A stretch of DNA of 64,000 nt from Adenophora triphylla var. japonica (taxonomy: Eukaryota > Streptophyta > Magnoliopsida > Asterales > Campanulaceae). Shown here in pieces: positions 44,556 through 55,217 of the stretch. Location: assembly GCA_022495995.1 (NCBI GenBank), contig JAFEMH010002327.1, forward strand, positions 1 to 64,000, in the 5' to 3' direction. Positions within the stretch are counted from its first letter, which is position 1. Every line of letters starts with the position of its first letter. The notes beneath the pieces are model-generated. The model had not been told where the DNA came from. It ran no database searches and saw only the letters and a program-made list of their open reading frames with translations. The position numbers and the translations under genes were made by a program.

Positions 44556-45565
44556 TAGAGCTGTCAAAATTGAGCTCGATTCATAGGTTCGGTCCAGCCC
44601 ATCCAATTTTTTAAGGGTTTGAGCCTCAAATTAGAAGGCCAAAAAAAAATCGGGTCTCTTTGGCCCGATCCGACAGGCCAGTGGACTCATGCGGCCCGAA
44701 CATGATAAACTCGGAAAAACCCGGCATGACCCGACCAAACAGTTGACAAATGAAGGGATAATTTGGCAATATCACTGAATTTAACGCGTCCCAATCTGAA
44801 ATAGAAAATACAGTACTCCGTAAAAAAATGCAAAAAAAAAGCGGTCTGCGTTGGTGATGGCGAGTTCATCCGCATGCCCAAACCCAATATAACGATTTAT
44901 AGACTTTTAGAGAGAGAAACTAAGACACAACCAACAACAACCTCTCGAATCTTTAGAGAGAGAAAGAAAGATTAACAGAGATTCGTCTTCAGCTATTCTT
45001 TCTCTTCCTTGTTCATCGATCTACCCCTTCTCAACATCTTCAGTAATCTCTTTGTGTGTTTCAGAGCCCTTGTTCCGACAGCTCGGGCGAAAGATTCATT
45101 CGCCTATTTCGATCGACTCCGTCGTTCTGTAATTTTCAACGTAAGCTTTCTTTCTGCTGTAATGTTTAATATTTTGAGCCTAGGGTTTTAATTTCTTCAC
45201 TTTCTAGATATTTTTCTCTCTTTAATTTTAGTTTGATTTGTGTTTTCTCGTAACCCTGCATTGCTAATTGTGGTCAATTTTTGGTTTTCGAAACCCTAGG
45301 GTTTCCTTTTTTCAGGAGTGGAAATGACGCAGAAGAAATTTGGGGAATATGAGCATCAACAACCCTGGGTAAAGGGGATAATTAGGGCTTTGAATTTTGA
45401 CTTCTGATAACGTAGATGTTTTTTGGCCCATAGACCCAAATGCTCGATGTTTACATGGGTCGGACTTGATTTTTACTAGGCCCACCAATGTTTAGGCTCG
45501 GTCCAACCCGTCATTAAGTGAAACCCGGTGGGCTTGGGCCGGGCCGGACCCGTTTGACAGCACTA
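44556..45565. mobile_element. hAT-like non-autonomous element, 1010 bp, with gene-like interior
   Basis: The ends TAGAGCTGTCAAA...TTTGACAGCACTA are flanked by a perfect 8-bp duplication CTTCGGGC (44548-44555, 45566-45573). Subterminal GGCCCG/CGGGCC words mark both ends. The interior (44885-45410) looks like a host transcript leader: GAGAGAGAAA-rich 5' leader, CAACGTAAGC donor at about 45139, long AT-rich stretch, TTTTTTCAGG acceptor at about 45316, then an ATG (about 45325) opening MTQKKFGEYEHQQPW and a GTAAAG. No transposase. Confidence 0.92.
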
Positions 45566-45591
45566 CTTCGGGCTAATGACAGGGGAGAATA

Positions 45592-46165
45592 GTTTGATAC
45601 AGAGAAGAACGATTAATATGATCTTGAAGATAGCTTTACATTTTCTCGAAAGTATAAAGTTTTCGAAGCTTGATATTAATAAAATTTAGGGAGCATTGTC
45701 ATTTTCACTTAAAAAAAAACCCTATTCTTTTAGTAAAACCTAGACCACTTTTGATTAAAACTAAATCGGACTACATAATTTGGTTCAATTTTCATGAATC
45801 AAACAAATTACACCCTGATTCCAATAATCCAAAAATAATTATATAAATAAGTAAAAAAAAAACACACAAAGAAGAAAACTATCAAAACATAAAATGTAGA
45901 GGGTTGTATTTTAATGCTTCAAAACACACTTAAATTGCCTCCATTTTGCCTCATTCAAACCACGTTATAATCTGCATTTCCCCATCTCCAATCCTAATAT
46001 TTTCAACAATCCCAATTCTAGCCCCAATCCTACACAATTTGTTTACTAAATCACCAAGAAAGCACATTCCCTTAATGGCATGTTACAAAATTAAACTTTC
46101 CCCTTTGTTCATGATAAGAATGGCACATTAATAACTAACTAAAGTCAGTATCAACGATCAAAACT
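45592..46165. other. Intergenic stretch upstream of histone H1
   Basis: No gene or repeat that I can support. AT-rich, with A runs at 45710-45720 and 45850-45860. Confidence 0.5.
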
Positions 46166-46169
46166 ATTC

Positions 46170-46276
46170 CACGTGTAACGTTGAGATAGATAACTTCTCA
46201 CTGAGGATCGAGATCCGCGTGACACATAATAGGCCAATCAAGTTTCACGTAATTGGATCGTTTTTTCAGTATAAAT
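46170..46276 (+). promoter_or_regulatory. Promoter of the histone H1 gene
   Basis: G-box CACGTG at 46170-46175. GATCCGCG at 46212-46219 is the inverse of the plant histone octamer CGCGGATC. CCAAT is at 46234-46238, and TATAAAT at 46270-46276, about 100 bp before the ATG. The octamer is known in plant histone promoters and is linked to expression in dividing cells. Confidence 0.8.
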
Positions 46277-46378
46277 TGCTGGGACATTCCTCGTGATCAT
46301 CACATCAGCATCTAAGCATTTTCGCCACTCAAAATTAATTTCCATTAGTCGAATATCTTTTCTGGATTGTGAGTTGTG

Positions 46379-47427
46379 ATGTCGCCAAGTGGAGAAGTGG
46401 AAACCGCTGCCGTGGAGAAGCCGGTGACGGATGTTCCGTCGACGGAGCAGCAGCCGAAAGAGAAGGCCCCGAAGGAGAAGAAGGCTAAGAAGGATCCTAA
46501 GGAGAAGAAGCCTAAAACTGCTTCCCATCCTCCTTACTTTGAGGTAACTGATTCAATTTAGGGTTCTTCGTTTGTTTATGATCATGATTTATTAACACGA
46601 TTTATGATTTGTTTGATTGAGTTTGGGTGTTGATCAATTTTAAATTTATGCGTTTTGAATCATTTATTGATCATGTGATTAATGGTTCATGTTCATGCTG
46701 ATTAATTTGAAATTCATAAGTTTATTTTGATTTTTTCCTTCTGAAACAAATCAGGGCAATTCCAATTAGTTTCAATCATCGTTCAATTTCCAATTTTACA
46801 CGTTTTTATTGAGAAATATTTCTGAGAATTTTTGAACGTTGAATGGGAATTTCGCAGATGATCAAGGAGGCACTATTGGCCCTGAAAGAAAAGGGCGGAT
46901 CTAGCCCTCACGCAATCGCCAAGTACATGGAAGAGAAGCACAAAGCCGTTCTCCCGGCCAATTTCAAGAAAATCTTAGGGCTTCAGTTGAAAAACTCTGC
47001 ATCAAAGGGAAAGCTTATCAAAGTCAAAGCTTCCTACAAACTATCCGATTCCAGCAAGAAGGCAAAACCTGCAACATCCACACCACCCAAGGCTGCTGGT
47101 GCAACAAAGAAAGCTGCTCCGGCCAAGCCAAAGGCAAATGCCACTACAACTGATGGCGGTTCTAAGAAGAAGGTGGATGCCAAGGCAGGAACAAAGAGGA
47201 AGGCTGTAGAACCGGCTAAGAAGAAGGGCGCTGCGGCTAAGTCGGCTAAGAAGAAGGGCGCTGCGGCTAAGCCGGCTAAGAAGATGGTGGCTTCTGCTAA
47301 GCCGGCTAAGAAGAAGGTGGCTGCTGCAAAGGCAGTGAAGAAGGCAAAGAAGGTGACTCCAGCGAAGGCAAAGCAGCCAAAGTCAATTAAGTCGCCTACG
47401 AAGAAGGCCAAGAAGGCAGCTGCATAA
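46379..47427 (+). CDS. Histone H1 (linker histone), two exons
   Basis: Exon 1 is 46379-46543 (55 codons), the intron 46544-46857 (GT...AG), and exon 2 46858-47427, giving 244 residues. The N-terminal tail is rich in Glu, Pro and Lys (PKEKAPKEKKAKKDPKEKK). The globular winged-helix domain runs from HPPYFEMIKEALLALKEK to LIKVKASYKLS (about residues 50-120). It is very close to the plant H1 consensus (SSPHAIAKYMEEKHK, LPANFKKILGLQLKNSA). The C-terminal tail repeats AAAKPAKK-type blocks. The intron falls at the usual plant position after HPPYFE/Q. The protein binds linker DNA at the nucleosome and compacts chromatin. All features are intact, so it is probably functional. The ATG at 46379 is the first in frame. 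Confidence 0.97.
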
Positions 47428-48934
47428 GCTTGATGAAGGGTATCCATGGCTGTTTAGGATCAATAAGAAGTGGTTTTGGGCTGTGTGGAAATGAGTAGTG
47501 TAGTGGGGAATGGTGATAAGAGTATAGATAGATATATAGGAGAGTTTCAGTTATTGTAGGTGTTTGAATATCTGTCTTTGTATATATTCTCTGAAAATTT
47601 AGAGTAATGAAGTGAGCTTCTCAGTCTGTTTTTTTTTACATGTTTTTTTTATGCGATATAAAAAAATGTAGTCTACCAGAAAAAATCATTTAGGTGGAAA
47701 GGATGGCCGAGATCAAACTATGGCAGTTTCAGAGTGATCAAGATTTTGTTGATCTTGGAGACCAAGGGTTCGAGATTGAATTTTTGAAGATAATGCTCCA
47801 CATTCAAGATTTTGGAGATGTTGTTTGACGAGCTCCACAAAATTGTTAAAATCATTCTGCCATAATATCCGAGTTTGTATGTATCCAAATCTTAAGTGCC
47901 TTATTTCAATGTGTTAAATAATGAGAAAATTATTGGTGGATCCTTCGTTCCAAGTCAAAAGATCAATTAAGACAAGAATTTTTGAATTTAACCAATTAGT
48001 CCACTATCCTAATAAATGTTTCACCTGGTCCATTCCTTATTAATGACACCCATAAAACAAATAAACTCACCCATCTCCGGCTGACTACTCCCCCTATCTC
48101 CGGCGACTCTCTCCTCTCCGGCGACCTACCACCGACAACCTCCTTCCCCTACCTCCTCCGGCGACCCCCTACCCCTCCCCCGGACAGTCTTTCCTCGCTG
48201 ATTTAATTTTCAGATCAGGCCCAGAAAAATTCAATTTCCCAATTCGTTAACCGTTGGATTGAGCTCAAATTTACGGGGATTGTTATAGACACCTAAACGC
48301 AAAATCTGAACGGTGGAGATCAGAAAATAATGCCCGGAGAAAGAGATATGCTCGTCGAAACAGAACAGACGAAAATAGGATTAATTCTCCTTCTAAACGG
48401 GGTTCGCCAGAGAGGAGAGGGTCGTCATAGAGAAAGAGAGAGAGTTTGCCGAGAAATAGAGTTAAATTGATGTTGTCTCAAAAAATCAGCAATCTATTGT
48501 AATGAAGTCCATAAGAGCTTCATAAAAGAGAACTCAATCCTTCACAGGCTTCACTGGCTAGCTCAAGTTTATCAACTTGAAACAAAAAATGATTGTAAGA
48601 GGATAAAAAGGCCAATTATAGCATGGACAACCTTGATTCCTCACAAATTTGTTTTTTTTTTTCAAATCTAAAATTGCAGAGAGAGAAGGTCAAAGATGAT
48701 TAACGGGACTTGACGGAAATCTTCATTACAGTATGTGATGCGTGAATGAGGGAAAGCGGTGGAGCCGCACGAAGAAGGAGATTCGCGGAGAACGAGTTTT
48801 GAAGGACTTCGTTGCTGGGCGGATCTGAATGAGCCACATCAATAAAGTTGTTTCGAATCAAAATTGAAATTTTTAATTTTTGATTCATCATTCGAGGTTT
48901 TAATAAAAAAACAAAAATAGATGTCATAAAAGAC
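47428..48934. other. H1 3' flank and unassigned stretch
   Basis: The H1 3' UTR probably ends near 47600-47630, where AT-rich polyadenylation-like sequence lies. CTCCGGCGAC-type words recur at 48073-48190. I see no gene. The stretch from 47900 to about 50110 may be one old insertion, because GAATT(T/C)AACCA words lie inverted at its ends, but the match is weak. Confidence 0.4.
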
Positions 48935-49765
48935 TAAAAACAACAGTGAACTTAAGTAAAAACAACTGTGAACATAACAAATATGTCAAATAATCTCATA
49001 AAATTACAAAAATAGAGGCCACAAAGGACTAAAATAACTATGAACTTAACAAAAAACAACTGTGAACTTAAGTAAAAACAACCGTGAACATAACAAATAT
49101 GTCAAATAATCTCATAAAATTGCAAAAATAGAGGCCATAAAGGACTAAAACAACTGTGAACTTAACAAAAAACAACAGTGAACTTAAGTAAAAACAACTG
49201 TGAACATAACAAATATGTAAAATAATCTCATAAAATTGCAAAAATAGAGGACATAAAGGACTAAAACAAATGTGAACTTAACAAATAGGTCAAATAATCT
49301 CATAAAATTGCAAAAATAAAAGCTATAAAATTTTAAAAACAACTGTGAACTTAACTAAAACAACTGTGAACTTAATTAAAAATAATTGTGAACTTAACAA
49401 ATATGCCAAATAATCTCATAAAATTGCAAAATTAGAGGCCATAAAGACTAAAACAACAGTGAATTTAACAAAAAACAACAGTGAACTTAACAAATAGGTC
49501 AAATAATCTCATAAAATTGAAAAAAATAAAGGCTATAAAATACTAAAAACAACTGTGAACTTAACTAAAACAACTGTGAACTTAACTAAAAAAATCTGTG
49601 AATTAAGTAAATAATAGTTATTTTCATACAAAAATTATGAATTTAGCTAAAATAACTGTGAACTTCTCTTAATTGTTATTAGAACAAATGTAAAAAACAA
49701 TTGTGAACTTATCAAAAACAACTGTAAACTTGTAAAAACTGTGAACTTCTCAAATTTGCTCCAGA
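48935..49765. repeat. Tandem array, unit about 116 bp, about 6-7 copies, rich in AACAACTGTGAACTTAA
   Basis: TAATCTCATAAAATTGCAAA starts at 48991, 49107 and 49223 (116 bp apart), then 49295 (a shortened 72-bp unit) and further degenerate copies. Within each unit the subrepeat AACAACTGTGAACTTAA occurs two or three times. Non-coding. Confidence 0.9.
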
Positions 49766-50475
49766 TTATATGTTGATGCTACTAGTTTGATTCGTATTGA
49801 CGATACGAAAACAACGGTGGTTTCAGATTTTTTTTTTTTGATTTCTAGATTTTAAGATATTTCATTTTAAAGTTTTGAGGGAAAAAAAAAAGAAAGAGAG
49901 AGAAAGAAAGAAAGAGGAGAGAGAAAATGACATAGAATTGAAATTCTTAACGCACGTCCGTTCATGTCATTTAATTGAGTGGCATAAGTGTAATTTTCAT
50001 CAATTTATCAAGGACACGCGTGTACATCTTTAAGTCAGGGACCTGATGGTTGAATTCCAAATTTCATGTCCTAGCTGGTTGAATTCATTAGGATCAGGAA
50101 TCAATCGGTAATTGCCCCTAAAATAATGCATTTGGATGATAGGAGGGGGTCAGCTACCCTATCCCACGTATGTGCCTTCGCCACAGACTCAAATTTTGAT
50201 CTTGACCATTGAATCAAGAGTTGTACATTTCACTGAGATTTAATCTTGTTCATCGTCCATCATTGGACATCCAAAGTCACAAGTCACATTCTCCATAAGT
50301 TCCTGGAGAGTCTAGAGGATAGAGTGGTGTTACATATGGCCATATGGGAGTACAATATTCTTTGTAGTGGTAGGAATAGTAATGGCTGTAACCTGAGTTA
50401 CAGAAAATCAGGAGTGATTGAAATTTGAAAGTTATACAAGCCCAACGCTAGTCAAGCTGAATTGGGCCGGAGTGT
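49766..50475. other. Unassigned stretch before the MULE
   Basis: A GA-rich run at 49886-49930 and no supported gene. A 60-codon frame at 50246-50428 has no recognisable domain. Confidence 0.4.
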
Positions 50476-50939
50476 GTTACTTAAGAGGGTTACTATTTAA
50501 ACCCCAAATTCCTATGAGTATACCCCATTACTAATACCACCCCCAAATAAATTGCACACACCCCCTAACTTTCCCTTTATACCCTTAATGTCACCCCTTT
50601 ATCATATTCCAATTTTCACCCACCCCCATTTCCATTCCATTTGACCGGGCCAGAGAGAGGGAGAAGAAGAAACGGTAAGAACAAGAAGTGACGGTATAGA
50701 GAGAAAGAGAGAGAGTGAAAGAGAAGAAGAAGAACAAGAAGAACTCAACAACAACAACAACAACAACAATGTCAAGCTTTGGTGGAAAGGTAAGCACAAA
50801 TTTCTTTTTAGGGTTTTGTTTTTTGTAATTTCGTTACAAATTTAGTCAAATTGTTTAGAATTCATGCTTTATTTCATGGAAATATTGTTGGTATAAGCTC
50901 AATTTGTAATTCCTTGGTCGAAATCTGGATCTTACGTGG

Positions 50940-51090
50940 GTCGGCCAGTGCCTGCCGACTCTGGGTAGATAGTCGGCCAGGCACGGCCGACTCTGGGCAA
51001 AAAAACCTCACACCCCTGGCCGACTTTTGCCTCATTTTTCAGTCACACTCGGCCGACTTTTCTGTATAAAATCAACTGGTTCCTGCCGAC
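50940..51090 (+). repeat. 32-33-bp GGCCGAC minisatellite in PMD intron 1 (5 units)
   Basis: GCCGAC boxes end units starting at 50953, 50985, 51018, 51051 and 51084 (spacings 32, 33, 33, 33). The two units nearest exon 1 contain GTCGGCC-6 nt-GGCCGAC hairpins (50972-50991). GCCGACTCTGGG occurs at 50954 and 50986. It is homologous, in reverse, to the array at 54703-54916. Confidence 0.9.
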
Positions 51091-52440
51091 CCTATCATTT
51101 TTATTTTTTATTTTTTTTTTTTTATTTTTTTTTGTGTTTAGAAAGACTATGTATATGATTTTTGTTAATGTTGTTCTTCATTTTTTCATTTTTGATAATT
51201 GGCTTAGAATTGATTATTCATTTGATGTTTATTGCAGTTAAACAATTAATTAGAAGAGGGAAAACGACCCACCGCCTGCCGTAAGGGAACGGGTAGAGAG
51301 GGAACGGGAAGAGAGGGAACGGGAAGAGAGGTTGCGTGAGGAGATGATGCAACGAGGAGATAGTTCAAATGCTAGACAATTTGAGCGGGATGGTGATTCA
51401 AACCGAGGATGAAGGTGAGCAAAGTGATAGTATGGAAACATCTCCACCAAATACTAATGAAAATCAAATGACATATGTATCTAACGAGAAGAAGAAAATG
51501 AGGATGAAGAAGAAGCGGATGCGGGTTTTCTGGTGGCCGGTGGTTAAAGATTTATTATTATCATATGAAAATCATGTGGCGGGGATGATATGGCAAGGAC
51601 GTGATGTGCGCAACTTCAAATGTATTAACCATGTGGCGAAGTTGAAGCAACGGAGTTGGATTTTGAGAATATGAGCTACATGATTCTGAAATTCTAGGTA
51701 ATTCAAATCTTCTTTTAGTAGTAAATGGAGTTCATGATCATTTGGACAAGACGTTGATTCGTGCATTCTCGGATCGATGGCACTTGGAAAGTAATAGTTT
51801 CCATTTGCCATTTGAAATGACGATCACCCTTGATGATGTCTTTTGCTTGACGGGGCTCCCGTTCGGGCAACCACTATTGGAGAATCCTTCTTACTCTAAG
51901 ATGGGACCGGTTGATATAATTCATCGGGTTTTAGGGGTGAATAAAAACAGGCTAACGAAGGCTTACTCAAGAGAGGTAGTGGAAAGGTAAGTCTTGATTG
52001 GGTGAAAAAAGTTTTCTCCGGAAATGTCTTCGCGACCCACGAAAAGTCGCCTCGGCTGCAAAAGCCTATCTTTTACGTGTTGGGGTGCACAATCTTTGCT
52101 TGATAAGACCGGGACTTGTGTGAATGTGAGATATTTGAATTTTTTTAGAGACGAGGAAATGATAGGAAAATATGCTTGGGGTGCGGAGCTTTAGCATACC
52201 TTTACCTAAGCAACTTGGAAAAGCTTCGAGGTATAATTGCAATCGGATATCTGGATACTTGACTTTCTTTGCGATCATGGGTGTATGAGAGATCTCCGAA
52301 TTTTAGATGTGATTTGAGCAGCACCTATCTTCGTACTTCACCACTCACAGCAAGGTGGGACCCGCGGGGTCAATCTGGAGCGTATGCATCCGTGGAGATG
52401 AAAAGGCAACATATGGACGTACTAACGAATACGGATGTAA

Positions 52441-52480
<40 letters not shown>
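52441..52480. repeat. (TA)n microsatellite in PMD intron
   Basis: About 19 uninterrupted TA units just after the splice donor at 52437. Confidence 0.95.
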
Positions 52481-53222
52481 AAATATCTATAATGTTTACT
52501 TAAACTCTCGTGAAAAGCACATTAATGATTTATATTATGTTTGTAATTGTAGGTGGTTTGGAGGCCGTATGAGGGTAATCGAGAACGATACCCTTTTCCC
52601 AAAGTTTCTCTTTATATAGGATCGATTGTTGCTGCAAATGTAATTGAACCACATCTCCCAGATCGGGTCTTGAGACAGTTTGGATACGTCCAAATAATAC
52701 CATCCATGCCATTATTCCGTACAATCAAATTCTTTCCATTTCTTGGTGCCGCCTCAAATCTACTATCAAGAGTATTACAACAATCTTTGTATCGCGCACG
52801 AATCTCTTCATCAATGTTATCCTCATAGCTTACCATCGGTAGGGTGTCTAGCTTACGCCAAAATGCATGAATTTTATTTAGGTGAATGGGTGACATGAAT
52901 TTCACATACTCGGTAAGCTCGTGTGGACAAGGAAGTCCGCATGTCGATCTCACAGTACAATCACACACTGATGGGTCTCGGTCGCGATCAAATAGATCAT
53001 TCAACGAGTTGTAAATCAAATTCAATGCACTTATAGACACACGACCCCTAATCTCGCTCCATAACGGTTGTTTGAATCTATGTTGTACCAACGTCTTGCT
53101 TTTTTCGAATGAGGCAATAATTGCAACATGAGATGACTCAATAAGTGTATGAATTTGTTTCCAACAAGTCTCAAACGCTCCTTGACTCGATTGAAGTTGT
53201 TTCTTCAACAAGGCATGTTGAC

Positions 53223-53325
53223 TCTCCACCCTATTAGCATGAATATATACAAAACATAAGACTCTTATATATAACAAAGATAAAGTTTGATTCTCCACCC
53301 TATTAGCATGAATATATACAAAAAT
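53223..53325 (-). repeat. 70-bp duplication that copies the splice acceptor of the transposase
   Basis: CTCCACCCTATTAGCATGAA starts at 53223 and 53293. On the minus strand this contains the acceptor CTAATAG and the first exon codons (GGTGGAGA), so the intron has two candidate acceptors. Confidence 0.8.
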
Positions 53326-54702
53326 AAAGTTTGATTCACGTACCTATTTGTTGTCAAGTTTTCAAAGTGTAAAACTTTATTTGTCCAAAGATGAGACAAA
53401 TCTTTCTTTATATGGCACAATCCATTGTTTCATGACATACTCAACCGCGTTTGGGTAATGCTTGAAATCTTTTGGTAATCGCCGCAAACAGTCGTTAAAC
53501 TCTGTCTCTGTATCAGCTTTAACCAATGCATGCCAACTCTGAATGAACGACTCCCACTCCTCTTGCCTATCAAACATTTTCTTACATTTTGTCACAATAT
53601 TTTTGCTAATATGCCATCGACAAAGCAAATGAGTTGTAGTTGGAAACGTCCGACGAATTGAATTCATCAAAGCCTTCTCACAATCGGTCACAATAACATT
53701 AAGAATACATGATTCGTCCATCATAGACTTCAATACTTCGCATGCCCACGTGTAGTTTGCTTCTTTCTCAGCCTCTAAATACACGACAACAACTAAGAAA
53801 GTCATATTCGTTGATGTCACCCCCACAATCTCAAGCAAAGGTAACTTATACCTATTTGTCTTATAAGTGCAATCCATAAATAAAATGTTTGGAAAGGCTC
53901 TAAGCAATTTAATGCTATCCGGATGAGCGAAGAATAACTGATTAACTTGGCCAGTCTGCTTGGATTGCCGATATTCGAAGTGGTAACGATGACCATTCAA
54001 TCTAAACATGAGTTGTTGCATTTGCGTGCACGACTCCGCCTGCTCAATTGATTTGTTCTTCAAGCGCGCATTATAGATATTTCGTACTGTGGATTTGTTT
54101 TCCGGAAATTGCGCTCTTAAGCCACATAATATATCCTTCGGTCGGCTATTTGCATTAGACATTGCTATCACATAATCCTCCTCATCTTTTTGTAATCTTC
54201 CCGCATACGAATGACCAAGCATAGAGTCATAAATTGGATGATTGTGAACGCCGCATATCACTTTCAATTTCCATTGACCATCTTCATTCACTTGTCTAGC
54301 ATTCAACTGAAACTTACAATCACATTTCTTTGTTCCACTTTTTCTTTTTTCTTTCTTTTTGCCTTTCAATTCATTTTCAATCGATTCTTGAGACGATAGC
54401 GAGATTGGCTTCTCTTTGTATGTCCCCCAACGTTCACATACGAGGGTCATTCGAGGGTACGATCTACGGCTTCCAGGATTATCGACCGACCTATAATCAT
54501 AACAAATCCATACTCTTCTCCCTTTTTACGTACCCAATCGAAACACGTTTCCCGATTGGAAAAATATGTAGGCACGGAGAACTCTTCGGTGTAATCTCTT
54601 AAAATAGCCTCAAAATCAATAGATTCATAGTTGTCATCATCTAATGAACACTGAAATTAAATAAATGAAACAATTAGGGAAGTTTTGTGGAAAAAATTTG
54701 GG

Positions 54703-54916
54703 GTCGGCCATTGATGACTTATTTTTTCCTACAAAGTCGGCTGGTGTGGCGGAAAAATTTAAAAAAGTCGGCCAACAGTGGTGGAAATTTGTTCTTAAAG
54801 TCGGCCGGGTATGGCGGAAAATATTAAATAAAGTCGGCCGGGTGTGGGTGTATTCTTACCCAGAGTCGGCCATATGTGACCGACTATAAGCCCAGAATCG
54901 GCCACTCATGGCCGAC
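54703..54916 (-). repeat. 32-33-bp GTCGGCC minisatellite in transposase intron 1 (7 units)
   Basis: GTCGGCC (or one-base variants) starts at 54703, 54736, 54768, 54800, 54833, 54865 and 54897 (spacings 33, 32, 32, 33, 32, 32). The units nearest exon 1 contain CCCAGAGTCGGCC and hairpins such as TCGGCC-ACTCAT-GGCCGA. In the sense of its own gene the motif reads as in PMD intron 1. Confidence 0.92.
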
Positions 54917-55217
54917 CCCGTCAAAAATCATTTTTTTTTTTTAAACTAAATGCATTAAAATGTAAAATAAAGAGATAGTGTAAAGAAGATTACATTATTA
55001 TTTGCTTGGATTGCCATTTCATCCATGATTCTTGCGATTGGAAGAGGAGGATGGTAGTTGGGTGAAGAGGAGGATGGTAAATGGTGGAGTGGTGAATGGT
55101 GGAGTGGTAAATGGTAGTTGTGTGTGGGGGTGGTAAATGGTGGTGTGGTAAAAGAGTTAATGGAAGAGAGGAGGATGGTAGTTGGGTGAAAGTTAATGGG
55201 GGAATAGGGGAAGATGA

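Larger units (their letters stand above)
50769..52720 (+). pseudogene. Plant mobile domain gene of the MULE
   Basis: Exon 1 (50769-50789, MSSFGGK) follows a (CAA)n leader and ends at GTAAGC. Intron 1 reaches an AG at about 51239. Later pieces contain LIRAFSDRWHLESNSFHLPF, EMTITLDDVFCLTGLPFGQP (51742-51990), then YASVEMKRQHMDVLTNTD, a GT-AG intron at 52437-52552 in phase, and VVWRPYEGNRERYPFPKV with HLPDRVLRQFGYVQIIPSMP. These are N- and C-terminal PMD blocks. Stops right after intron 1 and around 51680 and 52000 show decay or unresolved introns. It ends within about 20 bp of the transposase end. Confidence 0.75.
52730..55026 (-). pseudogene. MULE transposase (FAR1-type)
   Basis: Exon 1 (55026-54994, MDEMAIQANNN), intron 54993-54651, then a FAR1-like N-terminal zinc domain (FDWVRKKGEEYGFVM, MTLVCERWGTYKEK, CDCKFQLNARQVNEDGQWKL, VCGVHNH-like). 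The DDE transposase follows (LLRAFPNILFMDCTYKTNRY, VIVTDCEKALMNSIRRTFP, HLLCRWHISKNIVTKC). A second intron at 53343-53231 precedes VESQHALLKKQLQSS, and a SWIM zinc finger CDCTVRSTCGLPCPHE ends the conserved part. It would cut and paste the MULE. Frame changes near 54495 and 53380 probably inactivate it. Confidence 0.9.

Noticed and set aside
47034..47447. 137-codon minus-strand frame over H1
   Set aside because: Shadow of the Lys/Ala-rich H1 tail, giving an Ala/Phe-rich mirror.
47900..50115. Large MULE or other inverted-repeat element around the 116-bp array
   Set aside because: Only scattered similarity between inverted ends and no clear target duplication.
54330..54602. Phe-rich plus-strand frame
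   Set aside because: Antisense of the Lys-rich linker of the MULE transposase.
54703..54916. CRISPR-like 32-33-bp periodic GTCGGCC boxes
   Set aside because: The repeats are 7-12 bp with related spacers in a MULE intron; this is a minisatellite.
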